From NCBI GenBank assembly GCA_900539165.1, contig UQAZ01000010.1, positions 1 to 64,000 on the forward strand: a stretch of 64,000 nt of DNA, read 5' to 3'. Origin of the DNA: an uncultured Oscillospiraceae bacterium. GTDB lineage: Bacteria; Bacillota; Clostridia; Oscillospirales; Acutalibacteraceae. Below, in pieces: positions 33,612 to 43,109 of this stretch (position 1 is its first letter; the number at the start of each line of letters is the position of its first letter). Both the position numbers and the translations under genes were made by a program. The notes under the pieces were generated by a model, which ran no database searches, was not told where the DNA came from, and saw nothing but the letters and a program-made list of their open reading frames with translations.

Positions 33612-35633
33612 GTGGGCAAAAGATATAAAAGTTCAAGAACCGTTGTCGCCGTTGTGCTTGTCTTGGCAGTAATGCTCGGCTTCGGTGCGGACCTGTATAA
33701 CATTCAGGTAAAAAATAACGATTACTATATTGCCCAAAGCAGTGCAGTGAAAACATATACCGTGCCTCTTGAGGCGGCTCGTGGGGATATTGTAGACAGA
33801 AACGGTAATGTCCTCGTTACTAACAGAAAAGGCAACAGCATTGTTTTGAATGCCGCTTATTATCCGTCTGCAAAGGATAATGATGAGAGAAATGAAATTA
33901 TTTTAAGACTTATTGATTTGTTTAATAAAAACGGCGAGGAGTTTGTGCATAATCTCCCGCTTAAATTTGATTCGTCGGGAAATGTGGTTTTTTATGACGA
34001 GAACGACGACAAAAAATATGAGACTGACATTAAGAATATGAAAAGCAAGGATATGCTTAATGTTCAGCCTTATGCCACCGCACAAAACTGTTTTGATGCA
34101 ATGGTTGAAAAGTATGGCTTGGAAAGCTTTGATAAAAAGACAGCTTTGGAAATAGGCAGTGTCAGATATGAGCTTACACGACTTCTTTTCTCCGTGTCTA
34201 ATCCTGTAACGATTGCCGATGATGTATCGGATGAAACGGTTGCGGAAATTAAGGAAAACAATTCGCTCTATCTCGGTGCAGATGTAAGAGTTGTGGCATA
34301 CAGAACATATGCCGATTCCTCTCTTGCTTCGCATATTATAGGCACTGTGCGTAAAATTAATGCAGACGAGTATAAAAAGCTCAAGGATAGCGGTTACGGA
34401 ATAAATGACGAAATCGGCGAGTCGGGCATTGAGGCGGCTTGTGAGAGCGAACTGAGAGGGGTCAGCGGAGAGGCTACCGTTACAATCGACGCTGAGGGTA
34501 ATGTCAGCCAAACCGTTACAAAAGAGCCTATACAGGGCGATACCATAGTCTTGACCATTGATAAGGATATGCAAAAAATTGCCGAGGAAAACTTGGAGGA
34601 AATTTGTCTTGCAACCTCGTCTGAGGCTACCGGTGCGGTTGTTGTTGAGGATATTCACGACGGAAGTATTCTTGCCGCCGCAAACTATCCAACCTATGAC
34701 CTGCTTGATTATTATGAAGATTATGATTCGCTGAGTAAGAACAGCAAGAAACCTCTTTATAACAGATTTGCAATGAGTGCATATGCTCCCGGTTCAACCT
34801 TTAAGCCGCTTATGTCGGTTGCGGCGTTGGAGGAAGGTTTTATCACACCCGAGACAAGATTTACATGCAGTGCCTCGTACAGAGTGGGTGAGATGACATT
34901 CGGTGATCTTGACGCTCACGGAAGTATTAATGTTCAGCAGGCACTTGAGCATTCGTGTAATGTTTTCTACTATAACTGTGCAAGTCTTATGGGCATTGAT
35001 GTAATGAACCAGTACGGCAGACTTTTCGGCTTGGGACAGAAAACAGGAGTGGAAATTCCCGAAGCAAGCGGCATATTGGCAGGACCGGAATACAGAAAGA
35101 AATTTGATATGACATGGAATCCCGGCGATACCGTTCAGGCGGCTATCGGACAGTCGGAAAATCTTGTCACTCCGCTTCAGTTGGCTAATTATTGTGCAAC
35201 TATTGCAAACGGCGGCACAAGATATAAAACCCATTTTGTTAAATCGACTATTTCAAAATCAACGGGTGCGGTTACTCAAACAAATGTTACCGTTACCGAA
35301 AAGACGGGCGTAAGCGAATCCACCTTTAATACAGTTAAGGGCGGTATGAGAAGGGTAGGTATAAACCTTTTCCAAAATCAACTTCAGGTAAAAACACCTG
35401 TTGCATGTAAGACGGGTACATCTCAGGTATATGTAAACGGAGTTAAGAAAAATAACGGTTTCTTGATTACCTTTGCGCCGTACGATAACCCTGAAATCAG
35501 CGTAGCGTCTGCTATCGAAACCGCAGGTACCGGTTCATCGACGGCACAAATTACGGGTGCGGTAATAGATTATTACTACACTCAAAACAGCCTTGAAGAA
35601 AAGGCACAGACCGACGAAACGCTTTTAGAGTGA
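33612..35633 (+). CDS. mrdA: Penicillin-binding protein 2 (elongation transpeptidase)
   Basis: A 673-residue class B PBP starting at GTG with AAAGGAG 8 bases ahead. One transmembrane helix lies at about 11-32. The pedestal domain includes EAARGDIVDRNGNVL. The transpeptidase domain carries SxxK at S395 (APGSTFKPLM), SCN in LEHSCNVFYYN and KTGTS at about 600-604. It cross-links peptidoglycan in the elongasome and is placed with mreBCD as usual. RodA is not in the window. An insertion of about 100 residues (near residues 80-200) in the pedestal resembles that of other clostridial PBP2 proteins. Confidence 0.94.
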   Translation: MGKRYKSSRTVVAVVLVLAVMLGFGADLYNIQVKNNDYYIAQSSAVKTYTVPLEAARGDIVDRNGNVLVTNRKGNSIVLNAAYYPSAKDNDERNEIILRLIDLFNKNGEEFVHNLPLKFDSSGNVVFYDENDDKKYETDIKNMKSKDMLNVQPYATAQNCFDAMVEKYGLESFDKKTALEIGSVRYELTRLLFSVSNPVTIADDVSDETVAEIKENNSLYLGADVRVVAYRTYADSSLASHIIGTVRKINADEYKKLKDSGYGINDEIGESGIEAACESELRGVSGEATVTIDAEGNVSQTVTKEPIQGDTIVLTIDKDMQKIAEENLEEICLATSSEATGAVVVEDIHDGSILAAANYPTYDLLDYYEDYDSLSKNSKKPLYNRFAMSAYAPGSTFKPLMSVAALEEGFITPETRFTCSASYRVGEMTFGDLDAHGSINVQQALEHSCNVFYYNCASLMGIDVMNQYGRLFGLGQKTGVEIPEASGILAGPEYRKKFDMTWNPGDTVQAAIGQSENLVTPLQLANYCATIANGGTRYKTHFVKSTISKSTGAVTQTNVTVTEKTGVSESTFNTVKGGMRRVGINLFQNQLQVKTPVACKTGTSQVYVNGVKKNNGFLITFAPYDNPEISVASAIETAGTGSSTAQITGAVIDYYYTQNSLEEKAQTDETLLE

Positions 35634-35650
35634 TTGGTCTAAAAAATTAC

Positions 35651-35679
35651 TTGTTATATTAAATAAATTATGCTATTAT
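35651..35679 (+). promoter_or_regulatory. Predicted promoter of mgsA
   Basis: TTGTTA, 17 bases, TATTAT. It starts 17 bases after the mrdA stop. The mgsA start follows a GAGGGAG site. Confidence 0.6.
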
Positions 35680-35721
35680 AAATAATGGAATTATAATTTT
35701 AGAAGAGGGAGCATTCGTTTT

Positions 35722-36138
35722 ATGAATATAGCACTTATAGCGCATGACGCAAAAAAAGAGCTTTTGGTACAGTTTTGTATAGCTTATTGCGGCATTATCA
35801 GCAGACACGATGTGTGTGCGACAGGTACTACGGGTAAGCTGATTAAGGAAGCAACCGGCTTGGACATTAACTGCTTTTTAAGCGGTTCACAGGGTGGCGG
35901 ACAGCAGATCGCCAGCAGAATTGCGTGCAACGAAATAGACCTGCTTATTTTCTTTAGAGATCCTCTTAACCCTAAGCCGCACGAGCCTAACGATAACGAC
36001 CTGCTCAGGCTTTGCGATGTGCATAATATCCCGTTTGCAACTAATATTGCAACTGCGGAGGCACTTATCAGAGGCGTTGAAAGAGGCGACTTTGAGTGGC
36101 GTGAAATTGTTAATCCACGCTATAATAAAAAAGACTAA
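35722..36138 (+). CDS. mgsA: Methylglyoxal synthase
   Basis: A 138-residue enzyme that converts dihydroxyacetone phosphate to methylglyoxal and phosphate, a bypass when phosphorylated sugars accumulate. Family motifs are ALIAHDAKKELL, TGTTGKLI, SGSQGGGQQIASRIACNEID and FFRDPLNPKPHEPNDNDLLRL, which includes the catalytic Asp. It is normal length. It sits as a single gene between the wall operon and hisS. Confidence 0.96.
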   Translation: MNIALIAHDAKKELLVQFCIAYCGIISRHDVCATGTTGKLIKEATGLDINCFLSGSQGGGQQIASRIACNEIDLLIFFRDPLNPKPHEPNDNDLLRLCDVHNIPFATNIATAEALIRGVERGDFEWREIVNPRYNKKD

Positions 36139-36148
36139 TAATGACTTG

Positions 36149-36171
36149 AGGTGGGAGCAATGCTCTCACCT
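36149..36171 (+). promoter_or_regulatory. Hairpin between mgsA and hisS
   Basis: AGGTGGGAG pairs with CTCTCACCT (one G-T) around CAATG. The tail TAGTGCTTGT is only weakly T-rich. It could be an inefficient terminator; no T-box features (specifier stem, T-box bulge TGGNACC) are present. Confidence 0.5.
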
Positions 36172-36196
36172 TAGTGCTTGTATATAGGAGGAAATT

Positions 36197-37546
36197 ATGG
36201 CTTTAATTACAAAGGCAATTAAGGGTACAAAGGATGTTTTACCCTCAGAGTCTTACAAAAACCAATACATAGAGGCTACCTGCCTCAGCGTTGCCGAAGC
36301 TTTTGGCTATAAGGAAATGCGTACACCTGTTTTTGAACATACAGAGCTTTTCCAAAGAGGTGTCGGCGATACTACCGATGTAGTGCAAAAGGAAATGTAT
36401 ACATTTGACGATAAGGGCGGTCGTTCGATTACGCTTCGTCCCGAGGGTACGGCAGGTGCGGCAAGAGCGTTTCTTGAAAACGGACTTTCAAATGAGGCAC
36501 TGCCGCAAAAGATATGCTATCTTACATCTTGTTACAGATATGAAAAGCCACAGGCGGGCAGACTTCGTGAGTTCCATCAGTTCGGAATTGAATGCTTCGG
36601 AGCAACCTCTCCGCTTGCAGACGCAGAAATGATTATGCTTGCAGGTCAGGTGTTTAATGAACTTGGCGTAAAGGATTTGCACCTTGAGCTTAATTCAATA
36701 GGCTGTCCTGAGTGTAGGGCAGAATATCATAAGGCACTCAAGGAGTATTTTTCGCAATACACAGACGAGCTTTGCGATACCTGTAATGACAGATTAGAGC
36801 GCAATCCTATGCGTATTCTCGACTGTAAAAGTCCTGTTTGCAGTGAAATAGCAAAGGGTGCACCTGTTGTACTTGATTATCTTTGCGATGAGTGCAGAGA
36901 GCATTTCCAAAAGGTTAAGTCTTACCTTGACGCCGCAAATATAGAATATATAGTTAATCCTCAAATCGTAAGAGGACTCGATTATTACACTAAGACGGTG
37001 TTTGAATTTGTTTCCGACGCTATCGGCTCTCAGGGTACTGTGTGTGGCGGCGGTCGCTATGACGGCTTGCTTGAAGAGCTTGGCGGTCAGCATACTCCGT
37101 CGCTCGGCTTTGCCATGGGTCTTGAGAGACTTCAGCTTGTTATGGAGGCACAGGGCTGTGATTTTCCTGAGCCGTCAAGACCTGATTTGTTTATCGTTGC
37201 TATGGGCGAAAAGGCAACGCTGAAGGCTGTTGAAATTGCTAAGGATATGCGTGACGAGGGCTTCTCGGTTGTGTACGACCTTAACGGACGCTCCCTCAGA
37301 GCGCAGATGAAGTATGCGGACAAGCTCGGCGCTAAGTTCAATGTTGTTATCGGCGATAACGAGGTAGAAAATAAAGTCGTTTCTCTCAAGGATATGGCAA
37401 CGGGTGAGTCGAGCGAGATTAATCTTGACACCTTTGTAAACGGCTTTTATTCCGTAAGTATGGAAAGTCAGCTCAAGGATTTGGAAATTAACGGCGAGGC
37501 TTTCGATTTTAACTCTCTTTTTTCCGGAGGACAGATAAATGAATAA
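36197..37546 (+). CDS. hisS: Histidyl-tRNA synthetase
   Basis: A 449-residue class II synthetase. Motif 2 is CYRYEKPQAGRLREFHQFGIE split by a few residues, and the HisA motifs are VRGLDYYTKTVFEF and GGGRYDGLLEELGG. The C-terminal anticodon domain follows from about residue 340. Zinc-finger-like Cys pairs (CPEC, CDTC, CDEC) occur in the insertion domain at about residues 165-240, as in some clostridial HisS. AGGAGG precedes the start. It overlaps aspS by 8 bases, the usual hisS-aspS pair. Confidence 0.97.
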   Translation: MALITKAIKGTKDVLPSESYKNQYIEATCLSVAEAFGYKEMRTPVFEHTELFQRGVGDTTDVVQKEMYTFDDKGGRSITLRPEGTAGAARAFLENGLSNEALPQKICYLTSCYRYEKPQAGRLREFHQFGIECFGATSPLADAEMIMLAGQVFNELGVKDLHLELNSIGCPECRAEYHKALKEYFSQYTDELCDTCNDRLERNPMRILDCKSPVCSEIAKGAPVVLDYLCDECREHFQKVKSYLDAANIEYIVNPQIVRGLDYYTKTVFEFVSDAIGSQGTVCGGGRYDGLLEELGGQHTPSLGFAMGLERLQLVMEAQGCDFPEPSRPDLFIVAMGEKATLKAVEIAKDMRDEGFSVVYDLNGRSLRAQMKYADKLGAKFNVVIGDNEVENKVVSLKDMATGESSEINLDTFVNGFYSVSMESQLKDLEINGEAFDFNSLFSGGQINE

Positions 37547-39332
37547 TTCAATTAAGGGTATGAAACGTACCGATTATTGCGGTAAATTTAATATGGAAAA
37601 TGTCGGACAGACCGTAACTGTTTTCGGCTGGGTACAGCGCCAAAGAGATTTGGGTAACCTTATCTTTATTGATTTGCGTGACAGAACAGGCATTATTCAG
37701 CTTTCGTTTAACGATAAGACCGATAGAGATGTTTTTGCTCTTGCACAGTCGGCAAGGAGCGAATATGTTGTTGCCGCAACAGGCGTTGTTGCCGAGAGAG
37801 AAAGCAAGAATAAGGATATTCCGACAGGCGACATTGAGGTTATCGTAAGCGATTTTCGTATTGTATCAAAGGCTAAGACTCCTCCGTTCGAGATTGAAAA
37901 GAGCGAAAAGGTCGGAGATGAAATCACTCTTAAATACAGATACCTTAATCTTCGTAACGAAAAACTCACTAAGAATATTCTCATGCGCCACGAGATTGCA
38001 AAAATTGCAAGAGAGTATTTTTACGCTAACGATTTCATCGAAATTGAAACCCCGATGATGATTAAGTCTACTCCCGAGGGTGCAAGAGACTATGTTGTTC
38101 CGTCGAGAATTCATAACGGTAAGTTTTATGCGTTGCCACAGTCTCCTCAGATTTATAAGCAGCTTACCATGATTGCAGGCTTTGACAGATATATTCAGCT
38201 TGCCCGTTGCTTTAGAGATGAGGATTTGCGTGCAGACAGACAGCCTGAGTTTACTCAGATTGACCTTGAAATGAGTTTTGTTGACTGCGACGATATTATG
38301 AATATGGCAGAGGGATTTATATCAAAGTTGATGAAAAAAACCATCAATGTTGATGTCCCCGAGCATTTGCCTCGTATGACTTTTGCCGACGCTATGAATA
38401 AGTACGGCTCGGATAAGCCTGATACTCGTTTTGATATGCTTATTCAGGACATTTCCGATTGGGCTGATAATACCGATTTTGTTGTGTTTAAGAGCGCAAT
38501 CGCAGACGGCGGCTCGGTTAAGGCAATCGTTGCTAAAAATGCCGCTTCTGTTTATACTCGTAAAAAAATTGATAAACTTACAGAGGCTGCAAAGGGAATC
38601 GGCGCAAAGGGTCTTGCTTATGTTCGCTGGGCTGATGCAGAGCCGAATTGCTCGTTTTCTAAGTTCCTTAAAGACGGCGAACTCGATGAACTCCTCAGTA
38701 CACTCGGCGCTCAACAGGGCGATGTTGTGTTTATCGTAAGTGATAAGACCAGAAAGGCTCTCACCGTTATGGGTGTGCTTCGCCTTATGGTTGCTAAGGA
38801 ACTTGATATTATCCCCGAGGGTAAGTGGAACTTCCTTTGGATTACCGAAATGCCGTTCTTCGAGATGGATGAGGAAACAGGCGAGTGGGTTGCTGCCCAC
38901 CATCCGTTTACTATGCCTATGGAGGAGAGTATTCAGTATCTTGATACCGATAAATCAAAGGTTAAGGCTCAGGCGTTCGACCTTGTGCTTAACGGAACCG
39001 AGCTTTCGTCAGGCTCTATGAGAATTACCGATACACAACTTCAGACTAAGATGTTTGAGCTTCTCGGAATGCAGCAGGAGGAAATAGACGCTAAGTTTGG
39101 CTTCCTTGTTGACGCTTATCAGTATGCCGCACCGCCTCACGGTGGTATGGGTATCGGCCTCGACAGACTTGCTATGCTTATCTGCGGCGCTGATTCGTTG
39201 CGTGATGTTGTGGCATTCCCTAAGGTTCAAAATGCAAGCGAGCTTATGAGTGGCGCTCCGTCATATATTGACGATGTTCAGCTTTGCGAGCTTGGTATTG
39301 ATATAAAGGAAACAGAAAAAGATGCAGAATAA
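37539..39332 (+). CDS. aspS: Aspartyl-tRNA synthetase
   Basis: A 597-residue class IIb synthetase. The N-terminal OB-fold anticodon domain has VTVFGWVQRQRDLGNLIFIDLRD in two parts. The catalytic core has FYALPQSPQIYKQ, RCFRDEDLRADRQPEFTQID and GMGIGLDRLAMLI. A GAD insertion domain (about 280-420) marks the bacterial type. Its start overlaps the hisS stop and its end overlaps the next gene by 11 bases. Confidence 0.97.
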   Translation: MNNSIKGMKRTDYCGKFNMENVGQTVTVFGWVQRQRDLGNLIFIDLRDRTGIIQLSFNDKTDRDVFALAQSARSEYVVAATGVVAERESKNKDIPTGDIEVIVSDFRIVSKAKTPPFEIEKSEKVGDEITLKYRYLNLRNEKLTKNILMRHEIAKIAREYFYANDFIEIETPMMIKSTPEGARDYVVPSRIHNGKFYALPQSPQIYKQLTMIAGFDRYIQLARCFRDEDLRADRQPEFTQIDLEMSFVDCDDIMNMAEGFISKLMKKTINVDVPEHLPRMTFADAMNKYGSDKPDTRFDMLIQDISDWADNTDFVVFKSAIADGGSVKAIVAKNAASVYTRKKIDKLTEAAKGIGAKGLAYVRWADAEPNCSFSKFLKDGELDELLSTLGAQQGDVVFIVSDKTRKALTVMGVLRLMVAKELDIIPEGKWNFLWITEMPFFEMDEETGEWVAAHHPFTMPMEESIQYLDTDKSKVKAQAFDLVLNGTELSSGSMRITDTQLQTKMFELLGMQQEEIDAKFGFLVDAYQYAAPPHGGMGIGLDRLAMLICGADSLRDVVAFPKVQNASELMSGAPSYIDDVQLCELGIDIKETEKDAE

Positions 39333-39912
39333 TTATAATTTCTTTGCTATGGTCAATAGAATGAAGTATATTGACCGCTGGGCGCTTATGCCTAATGCCA
39401 ATAAGGAAAATATTGCAGAGCATAGCCATAGCGTTGCTGTTATTGCCCACGCTCTTGCACTTATCGGTAATAGGGAATTCGGCAAAAATTATAATCCCGA
39501 GCGTGCCGCTTTGCTTGCTCTTTATCACGATACAACCGAGGTTATAACAGGCGATATGCCCACTCCGGTTAAGTATTATAATGACGAGATTAAAAGCGTT
39601 TACAAGGACATTGAAAAAACGGCAGGCGATAGACTGTTAAAAATGCTCCCCGATGATTATAAACAGGACTATGTATCCCTTTTTCATAAAAGTGATGAGG
39701 ATAAGCAACTGTGGAAGCTCATTAAGGCTGCCGATAAAATCAGCGCACTCGTTAAGTGTATTGAGGAAAATCGTATGGGTAATAGGGAATTTGACATTGC
39801 CCTTAAATCGCAGGAGCAAAAAATTGCCGATATAGATATGCCCGAGGTTAAGTTCTTTTCCGAGCATTTCCTCAAGGCATATTACCTCACCCTTGATGAA
39901 CACACAAAGTAA
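39322..39912 (+). CDS. YfbR-like 5'-deoxynucleotidase (HD domain)
   Basis: A 196-residue HD-superfamily phosphohydrolase. The metal ligands are visible as AEHSHSVAVIAHAL (first His), LYHDTTEVITGDMPTP (HD pair) and a later Asp in LIKAADKISALVKC. The order and the DMPTPVKYYN stretch match YfbR, which dephosphorylates deoxynucleoside 5'-monophosphates. The start lies within the last codons of aspS, so it is translationally coupled. A terminator follows. Confidence 0.85.
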   Translation: MQNNYNFFAMVNRMKYIDRWALMPNANKENIAEHSHSVAVIAHALALIGNREFGKNYNPERAALLALYHDTTEVITGDMPTPVKYYNDEIKSVYKDIEKTAGDRLLKMLPDDYKQDYVSLFHKSDEDKQLWKLIKAADKISALVKCIEENRMGNREFDIALKSQEQKIADIDMPEVKFFSEHFLKAYYLTLDEHTK

Positions 39913-39929
39913 ATATTCGATAGCTATTT

Positions 39930-39964
39930 AAGAGATGGAGTATTAACTTCATCTCTTTTTGTAT
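39930..39964 (+). terminator. Terminator after the hisS-aspS-yfbR group
   Basis: AAGAGATGGA pairs with TTCATCTCTT (one G-T) around GTATTAAC, followed by TTTGTATA. Confidence 0.75.
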
Positions 39965-40106
39965 AAATATGTAGTGTGAAAAACATTCACATCCTTTTTT
40001 CGACATTTTTTATTTGAGAGCAATATATTTTAAGCGTTATATTTTCTAAATTACTTAAACAAGTAAATATTTTTGTGATATATCTATATTAGCATTTAAC
40101 ATAACA

Positions 40107-40136
40107 AAAGCAGCATCGGGGTAGCGATGCTGCTTT
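40107..40136 (-). terminator. Terminator of the feo operon
   Basis: AAAGCAGCATCG pairs perfectly with CGATGCTGCTTT around a 6-base loop, followed on the minus strand by TTTTGTTATG. The 140 bases between it and the yfbR terminator are AT-rich and hold nothing recognisable. Confidence 0.85.
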
Positions 40137-40162
40137 CGTTATTGGAAAGGAGTTTTTACTAT

Positions 40163-40552
40163 TTACGCTAATTCGAAGCTAATGCTTTTAAGCTCATAGC
40201 CGGTATCAGCAATAGTTTTTTTGAGTAGTTCATCGTCGAGCCTATGCTCGCTGATGATAACGGTTGTACCGTTTATATGTGAAGACTTCACTTTCTTGAC
40301 ATTAAAGGCTTTTCTGACAGCCTCGTTGATGTGACTTTCGCACATAGAACACATCATACCGTCAATTTTAAGCGTAGTCTTTACAAGCTGTTTAGTGCTT
40401 GCGCAGGAGGAGTGGCAGGATGAACAGTTGCCTGTGCAACCTCCGCCATTCCTCCTTTGCTTAATTAAGCTTTTAATGATGAGCGTTACCGTCAGTATTA
40501 AAATGGCTATTATTATTATATTCAAGAGATTATTTTGGATAAAGCTAATCAT
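40163..40552 (-). CDS. FeoB-associated Cys-rich membrane protein fused to an HMA domain
   Basis: A 129-residue protein. An N-terminal transmembrane helix (about 10-28, LNIIIIAILILTVTLIIKSL) is followed by a glycine/cysteine cluster GGGCTGNCSSCHSSC. That pairing is the signature of the small FeoB-associated proteins. Residues 58-129 are a heavy-metal-associated (ferredoxin-like) domain with the metal loop GMMCSMC and the closing pattern LLKKTIADTGYEL. The family member is normally about 50-60 residues, so the HMA part is a fusion. It is the last gene of the feo operon, 19 bases after feoB, and probably handles metal on the cytoplasmic face. Confidence 0.85.
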   Translation of the reverse strand: MISFIQNNLLNIIIIAILILTVTLIIKSLIKQRRNGGGCTGNCSSCHSSCASTKQLVKTTLKIDGMMCSMCESHINEAVRKAFNVKKVKSSHINGTTVIISEHRLDDELLKKTIADTGYELKSISFELA

Positions 40553-40571
40553 TAAATCACTTCCTAATTAA

Positions 40572-43067
40572 TTATTTTACGGAAAGTTTGTTGTTGTCGT
40601 ACTTGTTCTTTCTGAACAGCATATAAAGGATAGCTGCGATAGTAAGAAGAGCAACAATGAAACCGAATATATTTCCGTTTCCTGCGAACATTGAGCCTAC
40701 CTGATTAATGATAAGTGCGATTACATAAGCAAATCCGCACTGGTAACCTACGGCAAACCATGTCCACTTTGCGTTGTTCATCTCTCGCTTCATAGCACCG
40801 ATAGCCGCAAAGCAAGGAGCACAGAGGAGGTTGAATACGAGGAACGAATAGCCTGTTACGCCTGTAAATACGCTTCCGATTGTATCGTAAACGCTTCCGT
40901 CTCCGCCGCCGTAGAGAATACCCATTGTACCTACAATGTTTTCCTTGGCAACAAGACCTGTTACAGAAGCAACAACAGCTTGCCAGTTGCCCCAGCCGAG
41001 CGGTTTGAATATCCAAGCGATTGCACCGCCGATTGCCGCAAGAATCGAAGAACCGATTTCGTCCTCACCGAGCATTCTGAACTGTCCGTCAACAACGCCG
41101 AAGTATGTTGTGAACCATACAAAGATGGTTGAAAGAGTGATGATTGTACCTGCTTTTTTGATGAACGACCAGCCACGCTCCCATGTCGAACGAAGTACGT
41201 TTCCGACTGTCGGAAGGTGATATGCGGGAAGTTCCATAACGAACGGAGCAGGGTCGCCCGAGAACATCTTGGTCTTTTTAAGCATAATGCCCGAGATGAT
41301 GATTGCCGCCATACCGATGAAGTATGTAGAGGTTGAAACAACAGCCGAACCGCCGAAGATAGCACCCGCAATCATTGCGATGAAAGGAATCTTTGCACTG
41401 CATGGAATGAATGTAGTTGTCATAATCGTCATTCGTCTGTCTCGCTCGTTTTCGATTGTACGGGAAGCCATGATACCGGGAACGCCGCATCCTGTACCGA
41501 TAAGCATAGGAATGAAGGATTTACCCGAAAGGCCGAATTTTCTGAAAATACGGTCAAGCACGAATGCAATTCTTGCCATATAGCCGCAACCCTCGAGGAA
41601 TGCAAGCATAAGGAAGAGAACAAGCATCTGAGGAACGAAACCGAGTACAGCACCGAGACCGGCTACAATACCGTCGAGCACAAGACCCGAAAGCCACTCA
41701 GGTGAGTTAGCCTTTTCAAAGAGTTCGCCGAGAAGAACAGGGATACTCTTAACCCAAACGCCGTATGTGCTCGTATCCGGAGCACCGAAGTCCTCTTTGT
41801 ATGATGTGTTTTTATATTGGTCAACAGCGTTGATGAGGTCTGCTTTTGTTGTGTTCGGATGCTCTGTTGTTTCGAGAGTTTCCTCATCCTCTGTTTCGTA
41901 TGTAACGGAAGCGTCGTCGGGAGTAGCATTGACAAGGTCGCTCAAAGCGATTGCCGCACCATCTTGGCTGTAATCCTCGTTTTCGAGGTCGATAGCGTCA
42001 GCCATATCCTCTGTTCCGTATTGGTCGATAAATGCCTGAAGAATTTGGTCGCTGTCTCCGTACTCTTCGGCAGCCTGCTCATAAGCTGCTGTACCGTTTC
42101 CGAAGAGGTGGAAACCGTCACCGAACACGCCGTCATTTACCCAGTCTGTTGCCGGTGCGCCTACCGCAACCATGGCAATGTAGTAAACAAGGAACATAAT
42201 TACTGCGAAAATTGGCAGACCCAAAAATCTGTTTGTAACAACTTTATCGATTTTATCCGAGGTTGAAAGTTTGCCTTTATTCTTCTTAGTATATACGCTC
42301 TTTATGATAGATGCAATATATAAATATCTTTCGTTTGTGATGATTGATTCTGCGTCATCGTCAAGTTCTTTTTCGGCAGCTTCAATATCCTTTTTGATAT
42401 GAGTGAGAACTTCGCTCGAAATTTTAAGTTGTTCGAGAACCTTGTCGTCGCCTTCAAAAATCTTGATAGCGTACCAACGCTGTTGGTTTTCGGGCATATC
42501 GTGGAGAACAGCCTCCTCGATATGAGCCAGCGCATGCTCAACAACGCCGCTGAACTTATGCTGTGGAATTGTCGGAGACTCACTTGCAGCCTTAACTGCG
42601 ATGTCTGCCGCTTCCTTTATACCTGTGCCTTTGAGTGCTGAAATTTCAACAACGGGGCATGCAAGCTGTCTGGAAAGTTCTTGAGTGTTGATTTTGTCGC
42701 CGTTTTTCTTTACGACATCAATCATATTTACCGCTACAACAACCGGAATACCGAGCTCAACAAGTTGCGTCGTGAGATAAAGGTTTCTCTCAAGATTTGT
42801 ACCGTCTATGATATTAAGCACTGCATCCGGATGCTCGCCGATAAGGTAATTTCTTGCAACTACCTCTTCAAGTGTGTAAGGCGAAAGTGAATAAATACCC
42901 GGAAGGTCGGTAATTATTACATCGTCATGTTTTTTTAGTTTACCTTCTTTTTTTTCAACCGTTACGCCCGGCCAGTTGCCGACATATTGGTTAGAGCCTG
43001 TCAAGGCATTGAACAGGGTAGTTTTGCCGCAGTTTGGATTTCCGGCAAGAGCAATTTTGATACCCAT
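40572..43067 (-). CDS. feoB: Ferrous iron transporter FeoB with acidic loop insertion
   Basis: An 831-residue protein. The N-terminal G domain has G1 GNPNCGKTTLFNALTG (residues 9-24), G3 DLPG and G4 NMID; a helical GDI-like domain runs to about 270. The membrane part carries the two Gate motifs, with GCGVPGIMASRTIEN in the first half and FAAIGAMKREM near the end. It imports Fe(II). Between the first and second membrane helices (about residues 325-435) lies an acidic, low-complexity insertion of about 110 residues. It follows two feoA genes. Confidence 0.96.
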   Translation of the reverse strand: MGIKIALAGNPNCGKTTLFNALTGSNQYVGNWPGVTVEKKEGKLKKHDDVIITDLPGIYSLSPYTLEEVVARNYLIGEHPDAVLNIIDGTNLERNLYLTTQLVELGIPVVVAVNMIDVVKKNGDKINTQELSRQLACPVVEISALKGTGIKEAADIAVKAASESPTIPQHKFSGVVEHALAHIEEAVLHDMPENQQRWYAIKIFEGDDKVLEQLKISSEVLTHIKKDIEAAEKELDDDAESIITNERYLYIASIIKSVYTKKNKGKLSTSDKIDKVVTNRFLGLPIFAVIMFLVYYIAMVAVGAPATDWVNDGVFGDGFHLFGNGTAAYEQAAEEYGDSDQILQAFIDQYGTEDMADAIDLENEDYSQDGAAIALSDLVNATPDDASVTYETEDEETLETTEHPNTTKADLINAVDQYKNTSYKEDFGAPDTSTYGVWVKSIPVLLGELFEKANSPEWLSGLVLDGIVAGLGAVLGFVPQMLVLFLMLAFLEGCGYMARIAFVLDRIFRKFGLSGKSFIPMLIGTGCGVPGIMASRTIENERDRRMTIMTTTFIPCSAKIPFIAMIAGAIFGGSAVVSTSTYFIGMAAIIISGIMLKKTKMFSGDPAPFVMELPAYHLPTVGNVLRSTWERGWSFIKKAGTIITLSTIFVWFTTYFGVVDGQFRMLGEDEIGSSILAAIGGAIAWIFKPLGWGNWQAVVASVTGLVAKENIVGTMGILYGGGDGSVYDTIGSVFTGVTGYSFLVFNLLCAPCFAAIGAMKREMNNAKWTWFAVGYQCGFAYVIALIINQVGSMFAGNGNIFGFIVALLTIAAILYMLFRKNKYDNNKLSVK

Positions 43068-43109
43068 ATTGCTTCTCCTTTCAATTAGACAAATATATTA
43101 AATATTTAA

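Noticed and set aside
33903..34658. 251-codon minus-strand frame inside mrdA
   Set aside because: Antisense shadow of PBP2 codons; composition is Cys/Ile/Asn-rich with no family match.
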